From: Rhodopseudomonas sp. AAP120
GTDB taxonomy: Bacteria > Pseudomonadota > Alphaproteobacteria > Rhizobiales > Xanthobacteraceae
Length of the DNA stretch: 43,646 nt
Assembly: GCF_001295845.1 (NCBI RefSeq)
Contig: NZ_LJIC01000009.1
Location: 1 to 43,646 of the forward strand
Direction of reading: 5' to 3'
A program made the position numbers and the translations under genes. Under the pieces are notes generated by a model, which worked only from the letters and a program-made list of their open reading frames with translations, was not told where the DNA came from and did no database searches. Of this stretch, positions 34,404 through 43,354 are shown one piece after another; the stretch's first letter is position 1, and each line of letters opens with the position of its first letter.

Positions 34404-34961
34404 TTGTCAGTGAACAAATACCATATTGAATTGACAGCGCCCGAGCGCGCGATACTCGAAAAGATCGATCTTCGGGTGTCGCATCGCCATCATGATGAGG
34501 GGCATGCCGCCTACAAGGCGAACAAGGAACCGATTTTGGCGTTGTTGACTTCGCTAAGCAGCCGGAAGGCTGTTCCTGCGCAACGGCTCAGCTATTGGAA
34601 CGATCCCCGCTACAACTACGGCCGCATCAAAGCGTCCCGCAAAGGGCTGTTCGAGCGGAACGGCTGCACGGGCGCCGACATCTACACTCATCCGCATTTC
34701 ATCCCGTATCTGCGGTATTTCCTGTTCGGCGCGGACCTTCTGGCGGCGGTGATTGCCAGCTTCGAGGAGAAGGTGGGAAATCCGCAGTGGGTCACGTCGA
34801 GCGATATCGTGCCGATCGGAAAGTGCGCGCGCGACCTCACGCGTCAGAATCGCCTCGACGTCTCCGAGGCGCCGGATGAATTCTTCAAGCTCTGCCTTGA
34901 TATGGGCCTCAGCCTTGGCATCGCGGAAAGCGTGATGCGGTCGGTGAAGCAAATCCGCTAA
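34404..34961 (+). CDS. Hypothetical protein of the accessory island
   Basis: A 185-residue protein I do not recognise. No membrane or export signal is visible. It is rich in His and Tyr in the first half (VSHRHHDEGHAAYK, YWNDPRYNYGRIKAS) and probably alpha-helical at the end (LDMGLSLGIAESVMRSVKQI). The start is uncertain: TTG at 34404 or GTG at 34410, neither with a strong ribosome site. The first residues recall the opening of IS630 transposases, but nothing further supports that. It is 47 bases upstream of the GIY-YIG-like gene in the same direction, so possibly its partner. Confidence 0.6.
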   Translation: MSVNKYHIELTAPERAILEKIDLRVSHRHHDEGHAAYKANKEPILALLTSLSSRKAVPAQRLSYWNDPRYNYGRIKASRKGLFERNGCTGADIYTHPHFIPYLRYFLFGADLLAAVIASFEEKVGNPQWVTSSDIVPIGKCARDLTRQNRLDVSEAPDEFFKLCLDMGLSLGIAESVMRSVKQIR

Positions 34962-35008
34962 GGGGCGCTGAAACGAGAGGGGCTTGGCTTGGATCACATG
35001 ATGAAGCG

Positions 35009-35836
35009 ATGCGGCTGATGCATGAGCCTGAGATGAACGCAGCGGATTCGACCCTGACCTATGTCGATGCGGAGGCTCTGAAGCGTTTGGCTCAGGGCCT
35101 TACCTTCGATTTGCCGCGGTGCGCGCAGGTGTTGGATGGCGCGTTGATCTCCCTCAACGAGCAGACTGGCTTGCCCGATAGGATGCTTGCCTGGATTCGC
35201 GCGGGCGGCCTCATGAGCGGGACGGGGCCAGTGGAGCGCCGAGGGCGAATCATCGTTGACATCACGCAGACGATGAATGCTGACCGCCAGCAGGGATACT
35301 TCGCCACGGTCCTCTGCAAGAGCGACGAGCGGGAGTCCGCGCCCGTGGCCTTCTTCTCCATGCACTCGCCCACGCTGGACGTGCCGATGCGTGTCGAGGT
35401 GCCGTTGCGCGCCCTGATGGTAGGCAACCCGCCGCTAGCCGGGAGCTACACGCTCTATGTCCATGCGCTGATGACTAGCCTCGGCGAGACCTATGTCTAT
35501 TACGGCATCACCAAGCGGGGCTGGAGCATCCGCTTCAACGAGCATACGCGGGCCGCCGTCGCCCAGAGGTCGAAGCGACTGCTGGCGCGCAAGCTCGATG
35601 AGCTGATTGATGCACGCGCGGCCGAACTGTCCGGGCGCGGGGACGATCGGGCGAAGCTGGCCGGCATCATCTCCGCCGTCTGTGGGACCGGCATGTCGCG
35701 CGAGGCCGCGCTCGCGGCCGAAGAGCGCATGGTGGACAAGTACAGCCTGGCCTCCAAGCATCCATACGGGCTAAACATGATCCCCGGCGGCCTCGCGGGA
35801 TTGAGCCACATCCGCAACTTCCTGCGCGATCGGTAA
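35009..35836 (+). CDS. GIY-YIG-like nuclease domain protein
   Basis: A 275-residue protein with a C-terminal GIY-YIG-like domain at about residues 148-262: SYTLYVHALMTSLGETYVYYGIT (read as YTLYVHAL then TYVYYGIT), then KRGWSIRFNEH with the candidate catalytic R175, an acidic AAEERM helix (E238/E239), and GLNMIPGG with N256. The first 145 residues are not recognised; they include a beta-rich FATVLCKSDERESAPVAFFSM stretch that may bind a ligand or partner. ATG 35009 (also ATG at 35018 and 35033). No export signal. Its position beside a HipA operon and a TIR-like relic suggests phage or plasmid defence, but that is context only. Confidence 0.65.
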   Translation: MRLMHEPEMNAADSTLTYVDAEALKRLAQGLTFDLPRCAQVLDGALISLNEQTGLPDRMLAWIRAGGLMSGTGPVERRGRIIVDITQTMNADRQQGYFATVLCKSDERESAPVAFFSMHSPTLDVPMRVEVPLRALMVGNPPLAGSYTLYVHALMTSLGETYVYYGITKRGWSIRFNEHTRAAVAQRSKRLLARKLDELIDARAAELSGRGDDRAKLAGIISAVCGTGMSREAALAAEERMVDKYSLASKHPYGLNMIPGGLAGLSHIRNFLRDR

Positions 35837-35842
35837 CCGGTC

Positions 35843-36190
35843 ATGCCGCGCCACATCTTATTTTCCTGGCAGAGCGACACACCCAATCGGGTCGGACGAT
35901 CGCTGATCTAAACCTGTCTCGAGCGGGCGATCAGTGTGCTGCAGGCCGATGCCGACATCGATCTGGCGGATCGGAACATCGCGGTCGACCGGGATACCTT
36001 GGACGTGCCCGGATGACCGCCGATCATGGAACCATCTTCGGCAAGATCGATCGTGCGGCCGTTTTCCTGTCGGACCTGACCTATGTGGTAGAGCGCGCCG
36101 GAGGCGGGCGCCCCCCCAATCCCAATGTTTGCCATCGGGGGAAGGGCTTGATCATTGTTCGGCTCTCCCCGGTTTGTGTCCCGCGCTCTA
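35843..36190 (+). pseudogene. Degraded TIR-like/nucleotide-processing effector gene
   Basis: The frame opens MPRHILFSWQSDTPNRVGRS, then meets TAA at about 35908 in place of a sense codon, resumes TCLERAISVLQADADIDLAD and VDRDTLDVPG, meets TGA at about 36014, and continues one frame over as TIFGKIDRAAVFLSDLTYV and PNPNVC. The FSWQSD start and the AVFLSDLTYV strand resemble predicted TIR-like or nucleotide-binding effectors of prokaryotic conflict systems. Two stops, one frameshift and a missing C-terminus mean it is dead. It runs into the convergent gene ending at 36188. Family assignment is tentative; decay is clear. Confidence 0.6.
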
Positions 36191-37072
36191 GATGAGGAAG
36201 GGTTGGCGCGGACCGGGCCATTCGTCGGCTTCCATCTGGAGCGCGCGATCAGCGCTGGCGATGCGTCGCAGGCTCGATGCGGCGATGAACTGCACTCCCA
36301 AAGCGAGCTTGACCACTTGCAGCCGCTTCAATCCGGCCGGCTTGTATCGGCTTTCGACATAGGGCGGCAGAGCGCTAACGACGGCTTGAACGTATGGGTC
36401 ATCGCGGTGCTGGCGCGCGTTCGCCATGCGGCGGGCAAGCGACGACAGATTATGGCCGTCCTTGCCCTTTCTGAAGGAATCCGGGTCGACGCCGTCCCAG
36501 ACAAGGGCCGCCTTCATTGAGAGTTCGGCCACCATGCAGATGGGCTGGATCACTGAGTCATGGCTGAACGTCGTCGGGAGAGTGTTCGCCACATCTTCAA
36601 GATTCGACCGCGCCATGCGCCAAAGCGTGACGGCCGCCTGATTTCTCTGTTCGACTTCATTCAAGCCATTGGTGAGATCGTGAAGATCGGCGACCGCAAG
36701 GGCAACCTCGCCGGCGATCGCTCGATCCTGCCTGCACCAGTTCCACCATTCTTCGGCACTCGAAAAGCCCGCTATCTGCCAGAGCTGGAGCGACACTTGG
36801 CCGAACACGACCGGGAAGGTGAGCTTGCGGACCTGATCGACGGACGCGGCGAAACCGATGCCAGCTCCTGGCCAGCTCGCATCGACTTCTGGGACCATAG
36901 CGGCATAAGCGTCCATGATCCGTTTGACTTCAGGGTTTCCGCCGGCGCCCATGACGAAGGTGGAACCGAGAAGCTCCATTGCGGCACGGAATGGCCGCTG
37001 ATGAACGTGGATACCTTCCTCCGCGTATTTCAGGTCGAGCCGGCGCAGATCGTCCAACGTCCATGCGGTCAT
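36188..37072 (-). CDS. HEPN-like helical protein of unknown function
   Basis: A 294-residue protein, last in the minus-strand operon. ATG 37072 has AGAAGGA about 10 bases upstream; the open frame extends to a TTG at 37201 inside the previous gene but is less likely. It is mainly helical. Residues about 178-215 read CMVAELSMKAALVWDGVDP, then KGKDGHNLSSLARR: the E-x3-K-A plus G-H-x-L spacing of HEPN and related helical bundles. The RX4-6H RNase motif of HEPN toxins was not found, so it may be a non-catalytic partner or a different fold. No export signal. Confidence 0.6.
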   Translation of the reverse strand: MTAWTLDDLRRLDLKYAEEGIHVHQRPFRAAMELLGSTFVMGAGGNPEVKRIMDAYAAMVPEVDASWPGAGIGFAASVDQVRKLTFPVVFGQVSLQLWQIAGFSSAEEWWNWCRQDRAIAGEVALAVADLHDLTNGLNEVEQRNQAAVTLWRMARSNLEDVANTLPTTFSHDSVIQPICMVAELSMKAALVWDGVDPDSFRKGKDGHNLSSLARRMANARQHRDDPYVQAVVSALPPYVESRYKPAGLKRLQVVKLALGVQFIAASSLRRIASADRALQMEADEWPGPRQPFLI

Positions 37073-37178
37073 GCGCGATTTTCCTTCTTTGCGGATTTCA
37101 GGTTTCCGTATGTTCGGAAAGCCGCCTTTGCGATGAGACGACGGTCGAAAGGGACAGACCCGCGATCTCAATTCATCC

Positions 37179-38249
37179 TCATTCGTAGGGGAGTTCCCCA
37201 AATAGCCCGATCATGAGATCGCCATCGTAGAGGGAAAATGGAATCTCGACATAGTGGTCGCGATGGCGCGGCAAGGCGCGTCCATCGTTCGGGCCGTTCT
37301 TGGTGTGCCCCCGAACGTGCTCACCACTTTCCTTGATGTAGGGCAGCACAACGAGGCGGCCGTGGTTGGTGGAGAGGATCGTGCCTTCCTTCCAAATTGC
37401 CGCGCCTTCGGACTCGCGCGTCGACGATGTTTCCTTGACCTGCCAGCCGATACCGCCATCCGGCTCGTACCAGAAGACGATGCCGTTTGATACTAGCGCA
37501 CGTTCGCCTCGGGCAAGAGCTTCGGCGAGTATCCGTTGCACGCTCGCGAGCTGGAGCAATTGATTGGCGCGGGGCAGAAGGATCTGTCTGATCTTAGCCT
37601 TCGTCTTTCCCCAATGGGTGCTGGCGCTCAGACCAAAGCCATTAGCGATCTTTGCGCGTTCTGCGATCTGTGCGGCTCTTTCGCCGGCATGATAGGGCTT
37701 CGACCAAACGTCATCCGGGCCTAAATATAGAAGGACGTAGCGCCATCGGTTGTTGGAGCGCCCGACCTTGACTACTCTCAGATACGGCATTTTGCTCAGT
37801 AGTTCTGCAAGCTCCTGACGATAACGCTCGGAGTCCGGCGCGAGCTTCAGGGTGGCGGCGTCCGGCCGCTCGTTATTGGTGTGACGGCGCAAGGCTTCGA
37901 CCAACATCAGCACTTCTTCGTCTTGCAGACGCTGCTTGGCCTGCAGGGCCTTGTCGATCTTGAGTTCAAGCGATCGCTTGAGAACAGGGTCCATCGCACG
38001 CGCTGAGAGTGCCTGCCGTAAAGTTGGATTGAGTGCATTGGCGGCCGCGAAGGCAGTTTCGCGATCGGGATACCGGTCGGCAAAGACCGTGTCATTGTCT
38101 CCCGGCACCATGCGCTCACGCCAGATCGGCGCGAGCTCGCCCTTGTCGATGAGCTCCTGCATCAACCAACGCTCGAACAAGGGACGGTAGTGGGGCCAGA
38201 CGGCCAGGACGACATCAGATGCCCGTTTTAGCTCCGACCATTTCAACAT
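37179..38249 (-). CDS. Unknown 356-residue protein in the HipA-ATPase operon
   Basis: I do not recognise this family. The product is soluble, with a helical first half (LKRSLELKIDKALQAKQRLQDEE) and a beta-rich second half ending VEIPFSLYDGDLMIGLFGEL. A middle segment YLRVVKVGRSNNRWRYVLLYLG is basic and could bind nucleic acid. ATG 38249 has an excellent GGAGGT 8 bases upstream. It starts 46 bases after the ATPase gene stops, so it is probably co-transcribed. The start of the next gene, if TTG 37201 were used, would overlap it by 23 bases. Confidence 0.65.
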   Translation of the reverse strand: MLKWSELKRASDVVLAVWPHYRPLFERWLMQELIDKGELAPIWRERMVPGDNDTVFADRYPDRETAFAAANALNPTLRQALSARAMDPVLKRSLELKIDKALQAKQRLQDEEVLMLVEALRRHTNNERPDAATLKLAPDSERYRQELAELLSKMPYLRVVKVGRSNNRWRYVLLYLGPDDVWSKPYHAGERAAQIAERAKIANGFGLSASTHWGKTKAKIRQILLPRANQLLQLASVQRILAEALARGERALVSNGIVFWYEPDGGIGWQVKETSSTRESEGAAIWKEGTILSTNHGRLVVLPYIKESGEHVRGHTKNGPNDGRALPRHRDHYVEIPFSLYDGDLMIGLFGELPYE

Positions 38250-38295
38250 GAAGGAGCACCTCCGACGCGAGATGCCATGTTCTGAAGCTTCATCA

Positions 38296-40920
38296 TCATG
38301 CGGCCTTCTCCTGCCGCGACTGGATATCGGCGATCCATTTTTCTAGCGCCTCAATTTCAGCTTCGATCGCCGATGGCGTCGGCAGCCGCGGGTTGATCTC
38401 GCCAGGCTGACTGTGAAGGAGCGCCGAGCAGCGCCCGAACGCCTCGCGCATGGCGGCGCAATCAGTATCGGTGAGGACGGTGAGCTTGATGAGGCCCGTC
38501 GTGTCTACTTTTCGGGAGAGGCGGCGGATCACTGGCCCGACTGCTTCCTCGACGGCGCGTTCCCAAGTCGTGCGGAGCTGATCCTGGAAGGACGTCACCT
38601 CGCGGAGCCATTTCGCCTGATCGCCGCGTTCGTGATGGATTTTCACGTTGGAGAGGTGGGCCTTCATCCCGTCGATCACTTTGTCGAGCGGCATGACGTT
38701 GGCGGGCGGGTCCTGATGGCAGTAGCCCGCATTTTCAGTGCCGCGACTGATCAGGCGGTACGCCACCGGCGTCGCTTCCCGGTCCTTGGTCGGGCGGCAA
38801 GCTTCATCGAGGAGAAGCAGGAACGCCATATCATGGGTGAAGACGATCACTTGGCGGGTCTGGCCGGCCTCGGCCAATCGCGCGGCGACCTTGTCGCGAT
38901 GCAAATGGTCGAGCGAGGAGACAGGATCGTCGAACACGATCGCTGACTGGGCATCGATGGTCGACAGCTCGGCGAGAAACGCGGCCAACGCGACGCAGCG
39001 ATGCTCGCCTTCGCTCAGGACCTTGCCGACCGGCTCGTTCGGTTTGTTGATCAGCCGGACCTGAAAGAAGGGGACGCCGGCGGTGGTCTTGGCCTGCTGA
39101 AGCTCGATGGCGAGGCCCGCGACTCCGAGCCTGTCCACCTCGATCGCGAATCTCCCGCGCAGGCGGTTGGTGACGAGAGCTTGCGCGATACGGGCGCTCT
39201 GGGTCGTGATCTTGTTTGTGGCCGTGTCCTTGCTGGCTTTCTCGATCGCCTCGATGGCCTTGAGACGCTCGATCTGGGCAAGTACGTCGGCTTTCACCAC
39301 GTCGAGCCATTTGCGGTCAGCGAGGCTATCGCGCTCGGCGATGAGTGCGGCGCGCTGCGGGGAATTGGCTTCCGACTGCAGGCCTTCGATACGCGTGGCG
39401 ATGCCGCTGAGGGCGGTACGCAGCGGATCGAGCGAGATGGTCGCTGCGGGCGGAAGATCAGGCTGGGCCGCGAGGCTGTGGGTTCGCAGAATGGCACGCA
39501 GCCGCCAAGCGAGATGGAGTATCTCGCGACGAAGGGTGCTCGCGACTTCATCCTGGCCGACATCATCGCGGATCGTCGCAACGATCGCGACGAGGTCCTT
39601 CATCGAGAGGGCTTGCGACGAGACCTCTTCGAGCTTCTTGTCATACGCGTCTGCGGCTTCCTCTTCACGGCGCTTGCTCTCGTCTTGCACGAAAGCCTCG
39701 AAGCTGCCGAGCCGCTTCGAGGCCTCCTCGGTGAGCGGCTGCTGGCAGAGGACACAATGGGCTCCAGTCCCGGTCACGGGGAAGGGCCGATCCGGATAGG
39801 CGGATGCGCGGGAATAATCCCGGGCCGCCTCCCACAAGGCTTTCCAGACGTCCGAGCCGATGTCGGGCAGTGGCTCATCGGCGAATAGGTTGGCGGAGGC
39901 GGCCGCGGCGGCGGAGCGCGCCGTTGCAAGGTGCGCATGGGCCTCGCGTAGCTCTGCCCGGCTTTCGTCCGTGGCGGCGGCCATGAGCCATTCGAGCCGC
40001 TCGATCGCCGACTTGATGCGGGCTTCCTGGCTCTGGAGCTGGCGAACCGTGCGCGCAGGATCGCTGGCCAGGTCGGCGTTGAGCGTTTGAAGCCGGGTTT
40101 CTTCTTCTGCGGTCAGGCCCGCGAGCTTGTCGACGGCCTCCTGCTTCGTCTTGCTCGACAGGCCCGCGATCAGCTTGCCGACGGGCGTCTCCGGTTTGCA
40201 TTCGGGGTTCAGCAGGATCGCTGGTGTTTGCTCTTGGAGCGCTTTTATCTCGGCAGCCAGTTTGGCCTTCACATCCTGGCATGCTTGCGCGAGGCCGGCG
40301 AGAATCCGGAGCGGCAGCGGCGTATAGGCGAGATCGTTGGTGTTTTCGACATGGACATTGGCAGTGCGCGAGTCGAAGACACTGACGGCCGATAACATTG
40401 GATCGGGCGCGTTTCCCTGCGCCCAGGATGCGCTTCGCTTCTGTCCGCCGATGAAGAAGTCGACGCTGGCAGCCGGGGTGCCGGAGCCGGCCGCATAGAT
40501 GTTGGGAAGGATCGCGTCGCCCTTCGGCGAGCGCGCCCGGCAGAGTTGCTTGAGGACGCGAGCGTAGCCAGATTTGCCAGCGCCATTGTCGCCGTAAATG
40601 ATGGTCAGGCCCGTTTTACCGAACGAGAGGCGTTCTCCGGGCGCCAGCGCGTTGACATGCGACAGGCTGTGAAGAGCGCCGAGGCTAACGACAGCGTGGC
40701 TCGCTGCAGGATCCCTGATGTGGCTCGCGTCGAGCGGAACGGCTGTCGCGTCGCCCTTGCAAATCGTGACCAGGGCCGTGATATCGGCTGCCTCCAGCTT
40801 GGTCTGGCTACACAGCCGGCGCAGCGCGTCGCGTTGCCATGCCGGCAGGTCTGCCGACCATTTAAGGATGTCGGCGAGCGCCGCCGCCTCATTCGAGAGA
40901 TCGTTTTCCTGCGCTTCCAT
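38296..40920 (-). CDS. SMC/RloC-like P-loop ATPase with zinc-hook CxxC
   Basis: An 874-residue ABC-type ATPase of the Rad50/SMC/RloC-like group. Walker A GDNGAGKS is at residues 110-117, far from the signature LSEGEHR (635-641), Walker B IVFDDP (661-666), D-loop SSLD (668-671) and H-switch FTHD (694-697). Between them run two coiled-coil stretches (about 215-345 and 400-570) around C389-VLC-392, a single CxxC that could form half of a zinc hook. A 170-residue C-terminal helical tail is unassigned. Such ATPases usually drive or gate a nuclease or RNase in defence systems. ATG 40920 follows AGGGGGC. 71 bases separate it from the upstream PD-(D/E)XK-like gene. Confidence 0.8.
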   Translation of the reverse strand: MEAQENDLSNEAAALADILKWSADLPAWQRDALRRLCSQTKLEAADITALVTICKGDATAVPLDASHIRDPAASHAVVSLGALHSLSHVNALAPGERLSFGKTGLTIIYGDNGAGKSGYARVLKQLCRARSPKGDAILPNIYAAGSGTPAASVDFFIGGQKRSASWAQGNAPDPMLSAVSVFDSRTANVHVENTNDLAYTPLPLRILAGLAQACQDVKAKLAAEIKALQEQTPAILLNPECKPETPVGKLIAGLSSKTKQEAVDKLAGLTAEEETRLQTLNADLASDPARTVRQLQSQEARIKSAIERLEWLMAAATDESRAELREAHAHLATARSAAAAASANLFADEPLPDIGSDVWKALWEAARDYSRASAYPDRPFPVTGTGAHCVLCQQPLTEEASKRLGSFEAFVQDESKRREEEAADAYDKKLEEVSSQALSMKDLVAIVATIRDDVGQDEVASTLRREILHLAWRLRAILRTHSLAAQPDLPPAATISLDPLRTALSGIATRIEGLQSEANSPQRAALIAERDSLADRKWLDVVKADVLAQIERLKAIEAIEKASKDTATNKITTQSARIAQALVTNRLRGRFAIEVDRLGVAGLAIELQQAKTTAGVPFFQVRLINKPNEPVGKVLSEGEHRCVALAAFLAELSTIDAQSAIVFDDPVSSLDHLHRDKVAARLAEAGQTRQVIVFTHDMAFLLLLDEACRPTKDREATPVAYRLISRGTENAGYCHQDPPANVMPLDKVIDGMKAHLSNVKIHHERGDQAKWLREVTSFQDQLRTTWERAVEEAVGPVIRRLSRKVDTTGLIKLTVLTDTDCAAMREAFGRCSALLHSQPGEINPRLPTPSAIEAEIEALEKWIADIQSRQEKAA

Positions 40921-40991
40921 CTTTGCCCCCTGATCGTGCCGCGTCTGGCGTCGGCTGTTTCCCCATGGTCCTTATGTTCGGTGGTTACCTG

Positions 40992-42110
40992 TCAGGTGCC
41001 GCCTCTGATGCGTCGTTCCTGACCGAGCGGCACGATCCAGCCGCCGGCGCGGTCAGGCCGAGCAAATTCATCCGGATGCACCGTCTGGGTCAGGCGAATA
41101 CGCACAGCCTGCGGCTCTGCGTCGATGGCCGCGCGGATGAGGTCGCGCTCGATCCCAACGAAGACCGGCCTGAGGTTGAGGCGGGCGAGCGCCTCCTGAT
41201 CGGCCGGGGCGGCGTCTGTGATCGGCCCCGCACGCGTGACGATGCCGCCGATCAGCCCGCCAATGGCAGTTGCTTTCTCCACCTCCCTTACCGGAGCGGC
41301 ATCCAGGAGGGGCCTGGCGCGTCCGAGGTCTTCTTGGAGCCTGCGTGCAAATGGCTGGTGGGTGATGCGGCGCAGCACTCCGGCCAGCTCGGCGTGGCCG
41401 AGCGGCTTGATTAAATTGGCGATGTGCAGGCGCAGAAGTCCGATGAAGAGCGCATCCTTCTCCTGGGGATCGATAGGCTCGCCTTCGTCGATCGGATCGC
41501 GAACCGAGAGGTGGGCTTCGGTCGGGCCTGCCGCAGCCATGCCCCAGCGGGTTGCGATCGCAATGCGCTTCACCGTGACCTTGCGGCCTTGTGCGGTGAT
41601 CTCGATCCGTCCGGCTTGCGTCCACGCGCGGTCCAGCGCTTTCGCCGGGCCTCCGACATCGTGACAGCCTTTTGCTTCGGCCACCGTTAGGGACGACAGA
41701 TCGGCGGCGCAAGCGATCCAGTCGGGTAGATCGCCACGCGATAGGCGCGCGACCTTGACCCGCCGGCGACGATCGAGATCGATCGTTCGGCTGCCGAGAT
41801 GGGCGAAGATAGAGAGTTTGAAATAGCGCTCAAGATAGGCGCGAGCGACGAAGCGTCCGAACAGGCCGGACAGCGCGACTTTGACTTCACGCGCCTGTCC
41901 GAGCGGCTCCTTGAAGATGAACGGCGTTCCCACGCCGGTCGGTGCCAGCAATGCGTCGAGGATCGACCACGCACCGTAGGCGGCGCCGGGCGTTTGCAGC
42001 ACTTCCCGAATGCCGGCATCCTCGATGTCTGAGACTTCCAGATCCACGGTGGCGCTGGCGATGGGGCTCGCTGTCGCTGGCTCGAAGCTGTGAAGGAATG
42101 TCCTCGTCAT
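40992..42110 (-). CDS. PD-(D/E)XK nuclease-like protein coupled to hipA
   Basis: A 372-residue protein of no family known to me, but with a PD-(D/E)XK-like core: D130 in GDLPDWIACAADL, E145 and K147 in LTVAEAKGCHD, Q165 in a following helix (ALDRAWTQAGRI) and a next strand KRIAIATRWG. The spacing D-x14-E-x-K matches restriction-like nucleases. The C-terminal 180 residues are helical and unassigned. Its ATG (42110) overlaps the hipA stop as ATGA, so the two are translationally coupled, which is unusual for a HipBA pair. The nuclease function is inferred from the motif only. Confidence 0.65.
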   Translation of the reverse strand: MTRTFLHSFEPATASPIASATVDLEVSDIEDAGIREVLQTPGAAYGAWSILDALLAPTGVGTPFIFKEPLGQAREVKVALSGLFGRFVARAYLERYFKLSIFAHLGSRTIDLDRRRRVKVARLSRGDLPDWIACAADLSSLTVAEAKGCHDVGGPAKALDRAWTQAGRIEITAQGRKVTVKRIAIATRWGMAAAGPTEAHLSVRDPIDEGEPIDPQEKDALFIGLLRLHIANLIKPLGHAELAGVLRRITHQPFARRLQEDLGRARPLLDAAPVREVEKATAIGGLIGGIVTRAGPITDAAPADQEALARLNLRPVFVGIERDLIRAAIDAEPQAVRIRLTQTVHPDEFARPDRAGGWIVPLGQERRIRGGT

Positions 42111-43354
42111 AGTGCCAGCGCCCGTTTGAGATCGTCGTGCTCGAAGGCGCTGGCCATGCGGTTGATCTCGGCGGAGCGGGCGCCGACCGCCTTGGCTGCA
42201 TCGCGCCAGGCTGCGGTCACAGTCGCGACTTCTTTGATAATCGCGCGGGCTTGCGGCAGCGTGAGCGCGAAGAACTCCGACGCGGCTTCCAACAGATCAA
42301 GCGAGCAGGTACCTTCGTCGAGATTGATGTTCGTCGTCAGCACCCGCGCCTTGAGGTCGGTCGGAACAGGATTGAGGTCGTATGCCGGCGAGAGAGACCA
42401 ACCTGCCTTTCCCAGCCACAGGAAACCGTGATTGCGGAGGTGGTCGTCGACATTGGAGATCAGCACGTTGAAGACGACACGCCGATAGAGGGCATGGGCG
42501 TCCGTCTTCCCCTGGGCGCCGTGTTGAGCAAGAGCATCGACGATCTCCGGGTAGCTGCCGCGCTCGCCGTCCTTGGCGCCCATCATCGCCATCGCCGACA
42601 GGAATGGGATGCGGATCGCCCCATCGCGGTCGAAGCGTCGCGACAACATGACCGCCTTGCCGGCGACGTCGATCAGCTCGTGCTGAGGAGTGGCGATACC
42701 TGCCTGGTCGGCGAGCCGCATTGCGATCTCTTCCCAGGTCTCCATGCTGTAGTCGTCGGTTTCTTTCGGGAATTTTGCGATGGAGAGGTGGCCATGTTGG
42801 TCGATGACTGACGCCTTCGGACGCGCGCCGCCCAGAGAGGAGCCGGGAGCAAAGATGAGTTGGAGGTCCTCATCCGTTTCCTCGTCACGGAGAATTCGCT
42901 CGGTGATTTGGAGCAACCGGCCAAGCTCGATCAGGGCTGGAACGCCGGCACGGATCGGTGCCTGGAAAACCTCGTCGCCAATCCAGCGGAAGCGGAGCGC
43001 GCCAAGCCGGGTCTCGTCGGCGACCCCCAGCAGGTAATCGCTTTCCGCGAGAGTGCGAACGGCGCGGCCTTCGCGTTCGGCGAGACGGCGCTCGGCGCGC
43101 TGCATGAGGCGGCGGCCCCAGGTATCCGGCGCCGAGTCGCCGATGGAGCCGAAAGTCGCCAGTCCCGCAGGAGGAGCGAAGGCGCCACGCGTCAGTGCAA
43201 GTGCTGGCTCCAGCGAGAAGCGATCCGGATCCTCAAGCCATGCACTATCGTACTCGAAGAGAATGGTCTCTGTGCCTCGGACGCGATTGCTCCTCGCCAG
43301 TCCGATCGGGTGCGTGCGGCCATCCAGATCGATATGGACCTCGAAGTCAGCCAT
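42107..43354 (-). CDS. hipA: HipA-family serine/threonine kinase toxin
   Basis: A 415-residue HipA-fold kinase. The P-loop-like GSSLGGARPK spans 171-180. The catalytic loop NVLISNVDDHLRNHG gives N301, D303, D304, H305 and N308, and YDLNP at 325-329 is the metal-binding (DFG-like) site. All kinase residues are present, so it should be active. HipA toxins phosphorylate translation factors (for example glutamyl-tRNA synthetase) and cause growth arrest; the target here is unknown. Its start overlaps the XRE gene by 8 bases and its stop overlaps the PD-(D/E)XK-like gene. Confidence 0.92.
   Translation of the reverse strand: MADFEVHIDLDGRTHPIGLARSNRVRGTETILFEYDSAWLEDPDRFSLEPALALTRGAFAPPAGLATFGSIGDSAPDTWGRRLMQRAERRLAEREGRAVRTLAESDYLLGVADETRLGALRFRWIGDEVFQAPIRAGVPALIELGRLLQITERILRDEETDEDLQLIFAPGSSLGGARPKASVIDQHGHLSIAKFPKETDDYSMETWEEIAMRLADQAGIATPQHELIDVAGKAVMLSRRFDRDGAIRIPFLSAMAMMGAKDGERGSYPEIVDALAQHGAQGKTDAHALYRRVVFNVLISNVDDHLRNHGFLWLGKAGWSLSPAYDLNPVPTDLKARVLTTNINLDEGTCSLDLLEAASEFFALTLPQARAIIKEVATVTAAWRDAAKAVGARSAEINRMASAFEHDDLKRALAL

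Noticed and set aside
34404-34480. IS630-transposase-like N-terminus
   Set aside because: Only the first dozen residues (KYHIELTAPER) are reminiscent; no DDE motif, inverted repeats or target duplication seen.
38831-39310. Second gene inside the ATPase region
   Set aside because: Frame-shifted shadow of the ATPase C-terminal half.
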